From Sphingobium scionense (lineage in GTDB: Bacteria > Pseudomonadota > Alphaproteobacteria > Sphingomonadales > Sphingomonadaceae), in NCBI RefSeq assembly GCF_014197035.1, contig NZ_JACIEU010000012.1:115061-179060 (forward strand): a DNA stretch of 64,000 nt, read 5' to 3'. Below, piece after piece: positions 41,961 through 50,637 of the stretch. A program made the position numbers and the translations under genes. Every line of letters begins with the position of its first letter. Within the stretch, counting starts at the first letter, position 1. The notes beneath the pieces are model-generated. The model did not search any database. It was not told the origin of the DNA and saw only the letters and a list, made by a program, of their open reading frames with translations.

Positions 41961-44330
41961 TTATCCGCGCGTGCCGGACAGCGCCGCCATCAGCGCATCC
42001 TGGTCATAGCGGTAGATGCTGGCATCCATTGGCCCGGTGCCCCGCGGCGTGGCGCGCAGATGCACCACCCGACAGCCCATGATCTCGGCCACCTGGCCGA
42101 CATCACCCGCCGAATAGAGCACGATATCCTGCGCATCGACGGCGTCGCCCGGCAGGCCCAGCACCACTTCATGCCCCGCCTGGCGCAGCAACGGTGCCAA
42201 TATCTCGCGGGTCCAGCCATCCTCCGCATCGGCCAGCAGGCAACGGCCCCGGCTGTGCGGCGCGATCGGCTCCTGCGGCAGCGCGGCGAACAGGGCGAAG
42301 GGGTTGATGACCTCCAGATGTTCGCCATCGACCACCGCGACACCGCTCAATACGCCGTGCATCGCCACCATGTCGGGCACCAGCGGCATCTGGACGATGT
42401 CCAACACCGCCGCGACCGGATAGCAGGCTTCCAGGCTGCCATCGCGCAGGCGCAGCGCGCAGACCTTGCCATCGTCAAAGCCATGCTGCCCGTTCACGAC
42501 CGGCACCAGCCGCTCGTCCAGCCGGACGAACGCCTGACCGCCCGACCGGCCGAACAGCCCGGCATCGATATCCTCGACCCGCTCGATCAGCGAAAGGCGC
42601 AGCAGGCGCCGTTCGCCCGACAATTCCTCGAAACGCAGCGCCGCCACCATTTCGACGCCAGCCTCCTCGGCTGCAGCGTCCGCCACCGCGCCATGGGCGC
42701 GATCGTCGATCAGGTTCGGCAACCGCGCCGCATTGGCCAGGCCCGCCGCATCCAGCAGCAGCATCGGCTTGCCATTGTCGGGCAAGGTCATGCCGGCATA
42801 GACGCCGCTCGCCATCACCAGCGGCGATGCGGGACGGATCACCAGTTCCTCATGATTCTCCACGGCGGACACGCCCATGGCAAAGGGCACGCCGGTCGCC
42901 GATCGCACCACCATCACGGCGCGCGGCCCGACCTGCTGCGGCTTGTCCATGCCCAGCACATCTTCCAGGTCGATCATCGAATGGCGGAGCGACCGGATCG
43001 TCGCGATCTTGGCGCCACCGACATCGGCAATTTGCATCATCTCGTTATTGTCATGCAGTATCTCGACCACCGCCGCGCGCGGGATCGCGAAATGCAGCCC
43101 GCCGGCGCGCACGATCAGGCCCGGAATGATGGTCAGCGTCAGCGGCACGCGCAGCGTGATGCGCAGCCCTTGTCCCGGATGATTGTCGAGCGCGATGACG
43201 CCACCGATCCGTTCGATATTGGCGCGCACCACGTCCATGCCGACGCCACGGCCCGACACCGCCGTCACCTTGGCGGCCGTCGTCAGTCCCGGCTGAAAGA
43301 TCAGGTCCAGCTTGTCCTGCTCGGTCATCCGCGCCGCCGCATCGGGCGTCAGCCGCCCGGAGGCGATCGCCTTTTCCACCAGCCGCGCGGTGTTGATGCC
43401 GGCGCCATCGTCGCCGATCTCGATCACGATCTGATTGCCCGACTGGCGCGCCTCCAGCCGCAGCCGACCGGCCTCCGGCTTGCCCGCCGCGCGCCGCCGC
43501 TCGGGTGTCTCGATGCCATGGTCGATGCTGTTGCGCACGATATGGGTGAGCGGGTCGACGACCATCTCCACCATCTCGCGGTCCATCTCGACGTCGCCAC
43601 CCTCCAGCGTCAGGTCGATGCGCTTGTCGAGATCGCGGCTCAGGTCGCGCACCATGCGCGGCATCGCCGCGAACAGGCGCTCGACCCGCTGCATGCGGGT
43701 CTTGGAAATCACGTCGCGCATGTCCGCGACACAGGTGGACAGCCGCTCGAACGCGCTGTCCAGTTCGGGATCGGCGGACCGGTCGCGCAGCTTGCGCGAC
43801 AATTCGTTGCGCGCCAGCACCATGTCCGACACGCCGTTCATCAACTGGTCGATCAGCGACAGCGGCAGGCGGATGGTGCGCAGCGCCTGGCCCTGGCGCA
43901 CGGCCGCGACCGGGGCTGCCGGTTCTTCCGGCTCCGCTTCCGCCGCGGGCGCGGCCGGCGCCTCCACCTGCGTCAGCGCCCCGATCAGATATTCATCATT
44001 CTCGTTGGGCAGGGCCGCACCGCGCGCTACCGCCTCGGCCAGTTCGCCGATCCGGTCCATGATCGCCAGCACCGCGCTGACGGTCGCGGGATCGGGCTTG
44101 CGATTGCCGGCGCGAATCTCCGACAGCACATCTTCGGCCGCATGACTCAATTTCTCGAAGCGCGGCAGATTGAGGAAGCCGCAGCTCCCCTTGACCGTGT
44201 GAAAGAAGCGGAAAATGGCGTCCAGCCGCTGGCTGTCGGCCGGATTGGCCTCCCAGGCGACGACCTCGCCCGCCAGAGCCTCCAGCGTTTCCTGCGTTTC
44301 GGATATGAATTCCTGAAGTAACTCGTCCAT
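41961..44330 (-). CDS. cheA: Chemotaxis histidine kinase CheA with two CheW-like domains and a degenerate receiver
   Basis: CheA autophosphorylates and feeds CheY and CheB. In the 789-residue protein the Hpt domain holds His44 (FHTVKGSCGF). A short Ala/Pro/Glu linker replaces the P2 domain. The dimerisation and ATPase domains follow (MVVDPLTHIVRNSIDHGIE, IGDDGAGIN, GRGVGMDVV), then a CheW domain and a second CheW-like one (EMVAALRFEELSGERRLLRLSLIERVEDID). The end resembles a receiver (CLLADAEDGWTREILAPLLRQAGHEVV), but the phospho-acceptor position reads VLYSAGD with no Asp. The ATG at 44330 (MDELL) is preferred to the GTG at 44336. Confidence 0.95.
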   Translation of the reverse strand: MDELLQEFISETQETLEALAGEVVAWEANPADSQRLDAIFRFFHTVKGSCGFLNLPRFEKLSHAAEDVLSEIRAGNRKPDPATVSAVLAIMDRIGELAEAVARGAALPNENDEYLIGALTQVEAPAAPAAEAEPEEPAAPVAAVRQGQALRTIRLPLSLIDQLMNGVSDMVLARNELSRKLRDRSADPELDSAFERLSTCVADMRDVISKTRMQRVERLFAAMPRMVRDLSRDLDKRIDLTLEGGDVEMDREMVEMVVDPLTHIVRNSIDHGIETPERRRAAGKPEAGRLRLEARQSGNQIVIEIGDDGAGINTARLVEKAIASGRLTPDAAARMTEQDKLDLIFQPGLTTAAKVTAVSGRGVGMDVVRANIERIGGVIALDNHPGQGLRITLRVPLTLTIIPGLIVRAGGLHFAIPRAAVVEILHDNNEMMQIADVGGAKIATIRSLRHSMIDLEDVLGMDKPQQVGPRAVMVVRSATGVPFAMGVSAVENHEELVIRPASPLVMASGVYAGMTLPDNGKPMLLLDAAGLANAARLPNLIDDRAHGAVADAAAEEAGVEMVAALRFEELSGERRLLRLSLIERVEDIDAGLFGRSGGQAFVRLDERLVPVVNGQHGFDDGKVCALRLRDGSLEACYPVAAVLDIVQMPLVPDMVAMHGVLSGVAVVDGEHLEVINPFALFAALPQEPIAPHSRGRCLLADAEDGWTREILAPLLRQAGHEVVLGLPGDAVDAQDIVLYSAGDVGQVAEIMGCRVVHLRATPRGTGPMDASIYRYDQDALMAALSGTRG

Positions 44331-44404
44331 TCCCACGACCTTTGGATGCGCGCGAGGGCACCATGGCCGGCCGTGGTTAAGGGGCCGTTAAAGGCGCGGA
44401 CAGG

Positions 44405-44440
44405 CAAAGAAAAAGGGCGTCGCAAGCGCGACGCCCCCTT
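44405..44440 (-). terminator. Intrinsic terminator behind the small lipoprotein gene
   Basis: On the minus strand, a perfect 9-bp stem gggcgtcgc-gctt-gcgacgccc (44436-44415) is followed by TTTTTCTTTG. It ends the transcript of the lipoprotein gene at 44469 and separates it from cheA downstream. Confidence 0.9.
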
Positions 44441-44468
44441 TTGGCCCGATAGTCGGTGCCGCAGCGGA

Positions 44469-44741
44469 TCAGGGCTGCTTCTTCTCCACCGCATCGGCGG
44501 CCGCTTCGCCCGCTTCGCGGGTGGCGTCGGCCTTGTTCTCCAGCGCGTCGGCCGCGTTTTCGGCAGCGTTTTCGGCGTTACCCGACAGGTTGTCGGCCAT
44601 CGCTTCCATGTTCGCGGCCTGGTTGTCGAGAGCGTCCGCCTGATTCTCGTAGGCATTCTCGACCTTGTTTTCCTGCTTGGAATCGCACGCGGCGAGCGAG
44701 ACCATGCTGGCAAGGCCAAGGATTGCGACGAAGCTTTTCAC
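44469..44741 (-). CDS. Small Ala/Asn-rich lipoprotein
   Basis: The 90-residue product has a lipobox (SMVSLAACDS, Cys at about 19). The rest is an amphipathic helix rich in Asn, Ala, Glu and Asp with a loose heptad-like pattern (NAYENQADALDNQAANMEAMADNL). It resembles small coiled-coil envelope lipoproteins of the Lpp kind in general form, but not in sequence. Function unknown. It is a single-gene unit with its own terminator. Confidence 0.8.
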   Translation of the reverse strand: MKSFVAILGLASMVSLAACDSKQENKVENAYENQADALDNQAANMEAMADNLSGNAENAAENAADALENKADATREAGEAAADAVEKKQP

Positions 44742-44789
44742 AGCGTTTTCTCCTGTTGCGCCCCCTCAGGGCTGACATGTTCGACACGA

Positions 44790-44819
44790 GGTTCGGGATG
44801 ATCGTCGCCATCCCGAACC
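44790..44819 (-). terminator. Hairpin downstream of mscL
   Basis: A perfect 11-bp stem ggttcgggatg/catcccgaacc with an 8-base loop lies 66 bases behind the mscL stop on the minus strand. No T-run follows in that direction, so it may be an mRNA 3'-end stabiliser or a weak terminator. Confidence 0.5.
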
Positions 44820-44884
44820 CTGACGCCGATCAACCGGCCGCGTCCCCAATGGTTCCCGTCAGGGCCTCGATTCGTCGCAATCGC

Positions 44885-45319
44885 TTATTTTTTCAGCGAG
44901 TCGCGAATCTCGCGCAGCAGCACGATATCTTCCGGCGTGACAGCCGGTGCCGGCGCTTCCTCGGGCTTGGTCAGAACCTTGTTCACCAGCTTCACCAGCA
45001 GGAAGATGATGAAGGCCAGGATGATGAAATTGACCAGCACGGTCAGGAACTGGCCCCAGCCGAACATCGCGACGCCCGCCGCCTTCAGGTCGGCATAGCT
45101 GTTGGGATTGCCCTTGAACCCCTCGGGCAGGTCGCCCAGGCGCAGGAAGTAGCCCGAAAAATCCGCACCACCGAAAAGATAGCCGACCACTGGCATGATC
45201 AGATCATCGGTCAGCGACTTGGTGATGGTGGCAAAAGCGCCACCGATGATGACACCGACCGCAAGGTCCATGACATTGCCGCGATTGATGAAAGTCTTGA
45301 ATTCCGAAATCAGCCCCAT
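44885..45319 (-). CDS. mscL: Large-conductance mechanosensitive channel
   Basis: MscL opens under high membrane tension to release solutes after osmotic downshift. The 144-residue product starts [46 protein letters not shown], has the second membrane segment ([25 protein letters not shown]) and a charged cytoplasmic C-terminal helix ([15 protein letters not shown]). ATG 45319 is the family start; the open frame reaches 45373. Confidence 0.96.
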   Translation of the reverse strand: MGLISEFKTFINRGNVMDLAVGVIIGGAFATITKSLTDDLIMPVVGYLFGGADFSGYFLRLGDLPEGFKGNPNSYADLKAAGVAMFGWGQFLTVLVNFIILAFIIFLLVKLVNKVLTKPEEAPAPAVTPEDIVLLREIRDSLKK

Positions 45320-45420
45320 GACGAACCTCTTGTCCTGCCTTCGATAAACTCTGCATGGCCCGTTGCGCGCCATCCGACAACGCCCTATTTCCGTCAGCGA
45401 AACAGAGCCGAGGATGTTCC

Positions 45421-46023
45421 ATGCTTTTCCCGCGTCGCCTCTCCCGCCTTTTGCTGCCGGTCATGGGCGCGCTCGCGCTGTCCGCCTGCGGCATCAACAG
45501 CGTCCCCTCTGCCGAGGAAAATGCCAAGGCCAAATGGGCCGACGTCCAGGCGCAATATCAGCGCCGCGCCAACCTGACCGGCAACCTCGTCGCCACGGTC
45601 AAGGCGGCTGGCAAGCAGGAACAGGCGACCCTGACCGCCGTGACGGAAGCGCGCGCCAAGGCGACCTCGATCCAGATCAATGCCACCGACCTGTCCGATC
45701 CGGCCAAGGTCGCGCAATATCAGGCCGCACAGGCGCAGCTCAGCCAGGGGCTTGGCCGCCTGCTCGCCTCGGTCGAGGCCTATCCCGACCTCAAGACCAA
45801 CGAGAATTTCCTGCAACTCCAGTCGCAGCTGGAAGGCACGGAAAACCGCATCGCCGTCTCGATCCGCGACTATAATGAAGCGGTGCAGGCCTATAATACC
45901 CGCATCCGCACCTTCCCCGACGCGATCGGCGCGAAGCTGATCCACGGCGCCAAGCCGATGGCTCCGTTCCAGGCGGTCACGCCCGGCGCGGAAGAAGCGC
46001 CCAAGGTCGACTTCGGCAATTGA
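45421..46023 (+). CDS. LemA family lipoprotein
   Basis: The 200-residue protein has a lipobox (LALSACGI) and the long helical LemA fold ([81 protein letters not shown]). LemA proteins occur with TPM-domain proteins, as here: the next two genes encode them with 10 bases between. The role is likely envelope-related but not defined. Start ATG 45421 is chosen for the signal peptide. Confidence 0.92.
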   Translation: MLFPRRLSRLLLPVMGALALSACGINSVPSAEENAKAKWADVQAQYQRRANLTGNLVATVKAAGKQEQATLTAVTEARAKATSIQINATDLSDPAKVAQYQAAQAQLSQGLGRLLASVEAYPDLKTNENFLQLQSQLEGTENRIAVSIRDYNEAVQAYNTRIRTFPDAIGAKLIHGAKPMAPFQAVTPGAEEAPKVDFGN

Positions 46024-46033
46024 GCCGATAACG

Positions 46034-46834
46034 ATGCTCAGGCGCCTGCTTCTGGTCCTTGCGCTGCTGGTCTTCATACCGGCGGCGCAGGCACAGACGT
46101 TCCCTAAACTGACCGGCCAGGTGGTCGATGCCGCCAACCTGCTCTCGCCGCAGCAGGAACAGGCGCTGACCGCCAAGCTCGCCGCGCTCGACAAGCAGAG
46201 CGGCCGGCAAGTGGTGGTCGCGACCGTCCCCGATCTCCAGGGCTATGAGATTGGCGACTATGCCTATCAGCTCGGCCGCAGCTGGGGCATCGGCAGCAAG
46301 GAGAAGGACGACGGCACGATCCTGCTGGTCGCCCCGAACGAGCGCAAGGTGTGGATCGCCACCGGCTATGGTGTCGAGGGCATCGTCACTGACGCGCTTG
46401 CCTCGCGCATCTATCGCACCGCCATCATCCCGCGCTTCAAGGCGGGCGACTTTCCCGGCGGCATCGATGCGGGCGTGAACGAACTCGCCACCCTGCTGAC
46501 CCTGCCGCCCGAGGAGGCAAAGGCACGCGCCGCCGCGGCCGAGGCGGATGAGCGCAAGGGCGACAGCGGCGGCGGCGCCGTGATGCTGGTCTTCTGGGTC
46601 ATCGTGATCGTCATCGTCGCCATCTCCATGTTCGCCAGCCGCGGCGGTCGCGGAAGGCGTTATAGGGGCGGCGCCGGCCCGGTCATCATCTGGGGCCCGT
46701 CCGACAGCGGCTGGGGCGGCGGCGGTGGTTCCGGCTGGGGCAGCGGCGGTGGTGGCTGGGGCGGCAGCGATGGCGGCGGCTTTTCCGGCGGCGGCGGCAG
46801 CTTTGGCGGCGGCGGTGCGGGAGGCAGCTGGTGA
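46034..46834 (+). CDS. TPM-domain membrane protein with glycine-rich tail (YgcG-like)
   Basis: The 266-residue protein has a signal peptide (LLLVLALLVFIPAAQAQ), a TPM domain (FPKLTGQVVDAANLLSPQQEQALTAKLAALDKQSGRQVVVATVPDLQG, KVWIATGYGVEGIVTDALASRI), one membrane segment (AVMLVFWVIVIVIVAISMF) and a very Gly/Ser-rich cytoplasmic end. TPM domains are thought to act in photosystem or envelope protein quality control; the bacterial role is unknown. It overlaps the next TPM gene by four bases. Confidence 0.9.
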   Translation: MLRRLLLVLALLVFIPAAQAQTFPKLTGQVVDAANLLSPQQEQALTAKLAALDKQSGRQVVVATVPDLQGYEIGDYAYQLGRSWGIGSKEKDDGTILLVAPNERKVWIATGYGVEGIVTDALASRIYRTAIIPRFKAGDFPGGIDAGVNELATLLTLPPEEAKARAAAAEADERKGDSGGGAVMLVFWVIVIVIVAISMFASRGGRGRRYRGGAGPVIIWGPSDSGWGGGGGSGWGSGGGGWGGSDGGGFSGGGGSFGGGGAGGSW

Positions 46835-47511
46835 AGCCGGTACAGTTCAGCGAACGCGATCATGACCTTGTCTCGGCCGCCGTGATGGAGGCCGAAAAGC
46901 AGACATCGGGCGAGATCGTGCCGATCGTCGCGCGCCGGTCCGACGCCTATCATGATGTCGGCCTGCACTGGGCGATCGGCACCGTCTTCGTCGCCCTCGC
47001 CTTCTTCGCCGTCTTCCCGGACTATCTGCGCGACCTGGCCGGCCGGCTGATGGGCGATTGGGACCATCAGGTCGCCGACTGGAAGATGCTGACCATATTG
47101 CTCGGCGACCTCATCCTCGACTTCCTCGTGGTGCGCTATCTGCTCGCGATCATGCCGCTCCGCATGGCGCTCACCCCGCGCGCGACCAAGGCGCGCCGGG
47201 TCCGCCGCCGCGCCATATTGCTGTTCCGCGCCGCCGCCGAGGCCCGCACTGCCGGCCGCACCGGCGTGCTCATCTATCTCTCGCTCGACGAGCATCGCGC
47301 CGAAATCGTCGCCGACAAGGCGATCAACGATCGCGTCACGCCCGAAACCTGGGGCGAGGCGATGGCGCTGCTGATCGATGCGGTGCGCGACGACCGGCCG
47401 GGCGAAGGGCTTGCCCTTGCCATCGGCCGGGTCGGCGCGATCCTGGCGCCGCACTTCCCCCGCGCCGCCGACGACATCAACGAACTGCCGGACAGACTGA
47501 TCGAATTATGA
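46831..47511 (+). CDS. Second TPM-domain membrane protein
   Basis: The 226-residue protein has a cytoplasmic TPM-type start (FSERDHDLVSAAVMEAEKQTSGEIVPIVARRSDAY), two membrane segments (IGTVFVALAFFAVFP and LTILLGDLILDFLVVRYLLAIM) and the conserved block TGVLIYLSLDEHRAEIVADKAINDRV. It pairs with the preceding gene (4-base overlap) and with nudix (ATGA overlap), forming one operon with lemA. Confidence 0.87.
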   Translation: MKPVQFSERDHDLVSAAVMEAEKQTSGEIVPIVARRSDAYHDVGLHWAIGTVFVALAFFAVFPDYLRDLAGRLMGDWDHQVADWKMLTILLGDLILDFLVVRYLLAIMPLRMALTPRATKARRVRRRAILLFRAAAEARTAGRTGVLIYLSLDEHRAEIVADKAINDRVTPETWGEAMALLIDAVRDDRPGEGLALAIGRVGAILAPHFPRAADDINELPDRLIEL

Positions 47512-48050
47512 GCGACAATGACTGGAACGCGCCCGAGGAAATCATGTGGACCGGGCGCTTCATCACCGCGAAGAAGCGCGGCAAATGGGAATATGTCGGC
47601 CGCGCCCGCGGCATACGCGCCGCCGTCATCCTGGCGATCGACGAGGATGCGGACGGCCGCCATGTCCTGCTGGTCGACCAGTATCGCGTGCCGCTCGGCA
47701 AGCGCTGCATCGAACTGCCGGCCGGCCTGGTCGGCGATCATGACGCCGGCGAGGACGCCAGCCTCGCCGCCAGCCGCGAACTGGAGGAGGAGACCGGCTA
47801 TCTTCCCGGCCGCCTCGAATCGCTCGGCGAATTTTTCAGCTCGCCCGGCATGGTCTCGGAAAGCTTCACCCTGTTCCGCGCCCATGATCTGGTAAAGACC
47901 GGCGAGGGCGGCGGCGGCGACAGCGAGGATATCCGCGTCCACCGCATCCCCCTCGCCACCCTGCCGGACCAGATCGCCGCCTGGCGCGAACAGGGCTTCG
48001 CCATGGACGTGAAACTGCTCCTGCTCCTCGGCGCGGGGTTCATGGCCTGA
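47508..48050 (+). CDS. NUDIX hydrolase, ADP-ribose pyrophosphatase-like
   Basis: The 180-residue product has a complete Nudix box (GDHDAGEDASLAASRELEEETGY fits GX5EX7REUXEEXGU). Before it stands VGRARGIRAAVILAIDEDADGRHVLLVDQYRVPLGKRCIELPAGL, as in ADP-ribose pyrophosphatases, which cleave ADP-ribose to AMP and ribose phosphate. Its start overlaps the TPM gene stop. The open frame reaches far upstream, but the ATG at 47508 is the coupled start. Confidence 0.9.
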   Translation: MSDNDWNAPEEIMWTGRFITAKKRGKWEYVGRARGIRAAVILAIDEDADGRHVLLVDQYRVPLGKRCIELPAGLVGDHDAGEDASLAASRELEEETGYLPGRLESLGEFFSSPGMVSESFTLFRAHDLVKTGEGGGGDSEDIRVHRIPLATLPDQIAAWREQGFAMDVKLLLLLGAGFMA

Positions 48051-48066
48051 ATGCAAACATACCGCG

Positions 48067-48170
48067 CCCCTCCCTTCCAGGGAGGGGTTGGGGTGGGTAG
48101 CGAGCGCAGCGAGCTTCTGCCCCATCGATGTGGACCGCCGCTTGCGCAGCATCCCCCCCCCTCACCCCAC
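48067..48170. repeat. C/G-rich palindromic intergenic repeat
   Basis: A perfect 9-bp stem cccctccct-tcc-agggagggg (48067-48087) is followed by ttggggtgggtagcgagcg. Further on, a matching inverted part, cctcaccccacccg, lies near 48161-48173, partly inside the end of the DUF6456 gene. It fills the gap between the convergent nudix and DUF6456 genes. It looks like another dispersed palindrome type. Confidence 0.6.
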
Positions 48171-48620
48171 CCGATACCAGTCCGCCACCCGGTCGAGCGC
48201 CAGCCCCAGCACCAGCTTGCCGGCGCGGCTGGGCCAGCCCAGCGCCTTCTCCGCCGGCCCCAGCCCCTCGCCCGCGCACACCACTCGCCATAATATATCG
48301 GCCAGTCCCGGCCCCGCCGCCCGCACCGCGTCGTCGAACCGCTCGCGCGCCGAGAGCTGCGCGGCGCTCGGATCGGGCATCGCCGCCGCACCGCCCCGTC
48401 GCCGTTCCGCCGGCGCCCCGTCCCAGCGCATCGTCACCCGCGCGCCCAGTCCCGCCTGCTCCCAGTCGCGCCGCAGCCTCTCGCCCGCCGCAAGCTGCCG
48501 GTCGCTCACATGGCCCCGCGCATGCAGCCAGCCGAGCGGCGATTCCCCCAGATGCAGCTTCACCGCCTGCATCGTGCCGGCAGGGTCTTCGATCATCTGG
48601 TCGACAAAATGGGCGGCCAT
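48162..48620 (-). CDS. DUF6456 domain protein
   Basis: The 152-residue soluble protein matches DUF6456 (AGERLRRDWEQAGLGARVTMRWD near the middle and a C-terminal helix region DAVRAAGPGLADILWRVVCAGEGLGPAEKALGWPSRAGKLVLGLALDRVADWY). The N-terminus includes a short ESPLGWLHARGHVSDRQLA segment. Function is not established; the C-terminal part looks like a helical DNA-related domain. ATG 48620 has aggag eight bases upstream. It is divergent from the XRE regulator gene with a palindrome between. Confidence 0.8.
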   Translation of the reverse strand: MAAHFVDQMIEDPAGTMQAVKLHLGESPLGWLHARGHVSDRQLAAGERLRRDWEQAGLGARVTMRWDGAPAERRRGGAAAMPDPSAAQLSARERFDDAVRAAGPGLADILWRVVCAGEGLGPAEKALGWPSRAGKLVLGLALDRVADWYRVG

Positions 48621-48689
48621 GGCGGCATCTCCTGACAGGATGGGAAAGGCCAGGGGCTTGCCATGACGGATAATCTGTAGGAAAGAGAA

Positions 48690-48702
48690 AACCAAATAGG
48701 TT
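48690..48702. promoter_or_regulatory. Candidate operator between DUF6456 and XRE genes
   Basis: The dyad aacc-aaata-ggtt sits 18 bases before the XRE start codon and 70 bases from the DUF6456 start, in an AT-rich patch of an otherwise GC-rich gap. Its place suits autorepression by the XRE protein and shared control of the divergent gene. The short half sites make chance possible. Confidence 0.4.
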
Positions 48703-48720
48703 ATCAATCCGAGGACTGCC

Positions 48721-49284
48721 ATGATCACCCGCATCCGCGAGGTCCGCAAGGCCAAGGGCCTGACGCTGGAACAGGTAGGCCTGCTCTGCGTGCCGCCCAC
48801 CACCGCCCAGACGATCGGCCGGCTCGAAACCGGCACCCGCACCGTCTCGGTCAAATGGCTGAACCGCATCGCCGACGCGCTCGGCGTCACCAGCGCCGAA
48901 CTGGTCGCCCTGCCCGGCCAGAGCGAAGTGCCGGTCGCCGCGCTGCTCGGGCCGGAGGGCGCGCGCGCGCCCGTCCGCGCCCTGTCCTTCCCGCCGCCCG
49001 TGCCCGCCGACGGCATGATCGGCATCCAGGTCAATGCCAGCATCGGCGACTATCGCAGCGGCGACGCCATCTGGTGCCGCCGCATCGCCCCGGCCGATTT
49101 CGCCAGCGCCTTGAACCGCGACGTCCTCTTCCCCCGCCCCGCCGGCCGCTACCTGTTCGGCCGTCTCATCGGGCGCGAGGGTGACCGGCTCCAGATCCTG
49201 CCACTCGGCCATGGCGCCCGGCAACAGGTGCTCACCGACCCGCCCTGGGGCGCAGTGGCAGTGCAACTCGTCCGACGGCTATAG
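48721..49284 (+). CDS. XRE-family regulator with LexA/S24-like C-terminal part
   Basis: The 187-residue protein has an N-terminal helix-turn-helix (TRIREVRKAKGLTLEQVGLLCVPPTTAQTIGRLETGTRTVSVKWLNRIADALGV) with an unusual LLCVPPT turn. The C-terminal domain (PADGMIGIQVNASIGDYRSGDAIWCRRI, GRYLFGRLIGREGDRLQIL) resembles the beta fold of S24/LexA repressors without an obvious Ser-Lys catalytic pair. Such proteins bind DNA as dimers; the dyad at 48690-48702 is a likely target. No phage genes surround it. Confidence 0.85.
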   Translation: MITRIREVRKAKGLTLEQVGLLCVPPTTAQTIGRLETGTRTVSVKWLNRIADALGVTSAELVALPGQSEVPVAALLGPEGARAPVRALSFPPPVPADGMIGIQVNASIGDYRSGDAIWCRRIAPADFASALNRDVLFPRPAGRYLFGRLIGREGDRLQILPLGHGARQQVLTDPPWGAVAVQLVRRL

Positions 49285-49341
49285 CCAAGCGCCGCCGCCA
49301 TGCCTAAGCCTCGCTTAACCGCCGTGCAGTAGGGAAGGCCC

Positions 49342-50541
49342 ATGACACTCAACGTCCTCACGCTTTCCACGCTCTTCCCGGACATGAGCCGGCCCAATTT
49401 CGGCGTTTTCGTGGAGCGACAGGCGCGCGAACTGGCGAGCCGCCCCGACGTCAGCGTCACCGTCGTCGCCCCGATCGGCATGCCGCCCTGGCCGCTATCA
49501 CGCGCCGGCCGCTACGCCCCGCTGCGCGCCCTGCCGGCCAAGGAGCGGTGGAAGGATCTGACCGTCTATCGGCCGACCTTCCCGATCATCCCGAAATTCG
49601 GTGGCCGCACCAATGTGCTCACCATGACCCGCGCCATCCTCCCACTGGTCAGGCGGCTGCACGCCCAGACCCCATTCGACGTGATCGACGCCAGCTTCTT
49701 CTTCCCCGACGGTCCAGTGGCCCAGCGCCTGTCCAAGGCGCTCGGCATCCCCTATTCGGTCAAGGCGCGCGGTGCCGATATCCATTATTGGGGCACGCAA
49801 CGCGGCACCAAGAAGATGGTGAAGCGCGCGGCCGACGGCGCTGCCGGCCTGCTCGCCGTATCGGCCGCGATGCGCCGCTCCATGGGCCGGATGGGCATCG
49901 ATGCCGACAAGATCCGGGTGCATTATACCGGCGTCGATCTCGACCGCTTCGAAATCGCCGACCGCGATCAGGCCAAAGCCGCACTCGGCTTCGAAGGCCC
50001 GCTCATCCTCTGCGTCGGCGCGCTCATTCCGCGCAAGGGCCAGGATATTCTGGTCCGCGCCCTGCCCCAATTGCCCGGCGCCACCCTGCTGCTCGCCGGC
50101 CAGGGCCAATATCGCCGGATGCTCGAAAATCTCGCGCAGGAACTGGGCGTCGAACGGCGCATCGGCTTTCTTGGCTCGGTGCCGCATGACCGCTTGCCGC
50201 GTCTCTATGCCGCCGCCGACGTGATGGCGCTGCCGTCCGAATCCGAAGGGCTCGCAAATGCCTGGGTGGAATCGCTCGCCTGCGGCACGCCCATTGTCAT
50301 CACCGATGTCGGCGGTGCCCGCGAGTTGCTCGACCGCCCGGAAGCCGGCAAGATCGTCGAGCGCGAACCCGAAGCCCTGGGCGAAGCGATCGGCGACCTG
50401 CTCGCCGACCCGCCCGAGCGCGAAGCCGTCCGCGCCGCGGCCCTGCGCTTCACCTGGACCGCCAATGGCGACGCCCTGTTCGATCATCTGCAGGGAATCG
50501 CGCGGATGCACAAATCCACGTCAATCAACGGAAGCACTTAA
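49342..50541 (+). CDS. Family 4 glycosyltransferase
   Basis: The 399-residue GT-B enzyme transfers a sugar from a nucleotide donor, probably to a polysaccharide or lipid acceptor at the cytoplasmic membrane face. It shows the N-terminal acceptor half (TLSTLFPDMSRPNFGVFVERQARELA) and the donor-binding half (LILCVGALIPRKGQDILVRALP, GFLGSVPHDRLPRLYAAADVMALPSESEGLANAWVESLACGTPIVITDVGGARELL) with the E-x7-E element. It stands alone, about 9 kb from the polysaccharide genes near 59-64 kb. Substrate unknown. Confidence 0.92.
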   Translation: MTLNVLTLSTLFPDMSRPNFGVFVERQARELASRPDVSVTVVAPIGMPPWPLSRAGRYAPLRALPAKERWKDLTVYRPTFPIIPKFGGRTNVLTMTRAILPLVRRLHAQTPFDVIDASFFFPDGPVAQRLSKALGIPYSVKARGADIHYWGTQRGTKKMVKRAADGAAGLLAVSAAMRRSMGRMGIDADKIRVHYTGVDLDRFEIADRDQAKAALGFEGPLILCVGALIPRKGQDILVRALPQLPGATLLLAGQGQYRRMLENLAQELGVERRIGFLGSVPHDRLPRLYAAADVMALPSESEGLANAWVESLACGTPIVITDVGGARELLDRPEAGKIVEREPEALGEAIGDLLADPPEREAVRAAALRFTWTANGDALFDHLQGIARMHKSTSINGST

Positions 50542-50637
50542 ATCCATCACAATAAACTGGATGATACGCCCATCAGATTTACGACCGAGCCGATGCAGCC
50601 GGATCGCGTTGGCACCAGGCCTACCGCAATCCTTCAA

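Noticed and set aside
48721..49284. S24-like regulator considered as a prophage repressor
   Set aside because: No phage structural, replication or lysis genes on either side.
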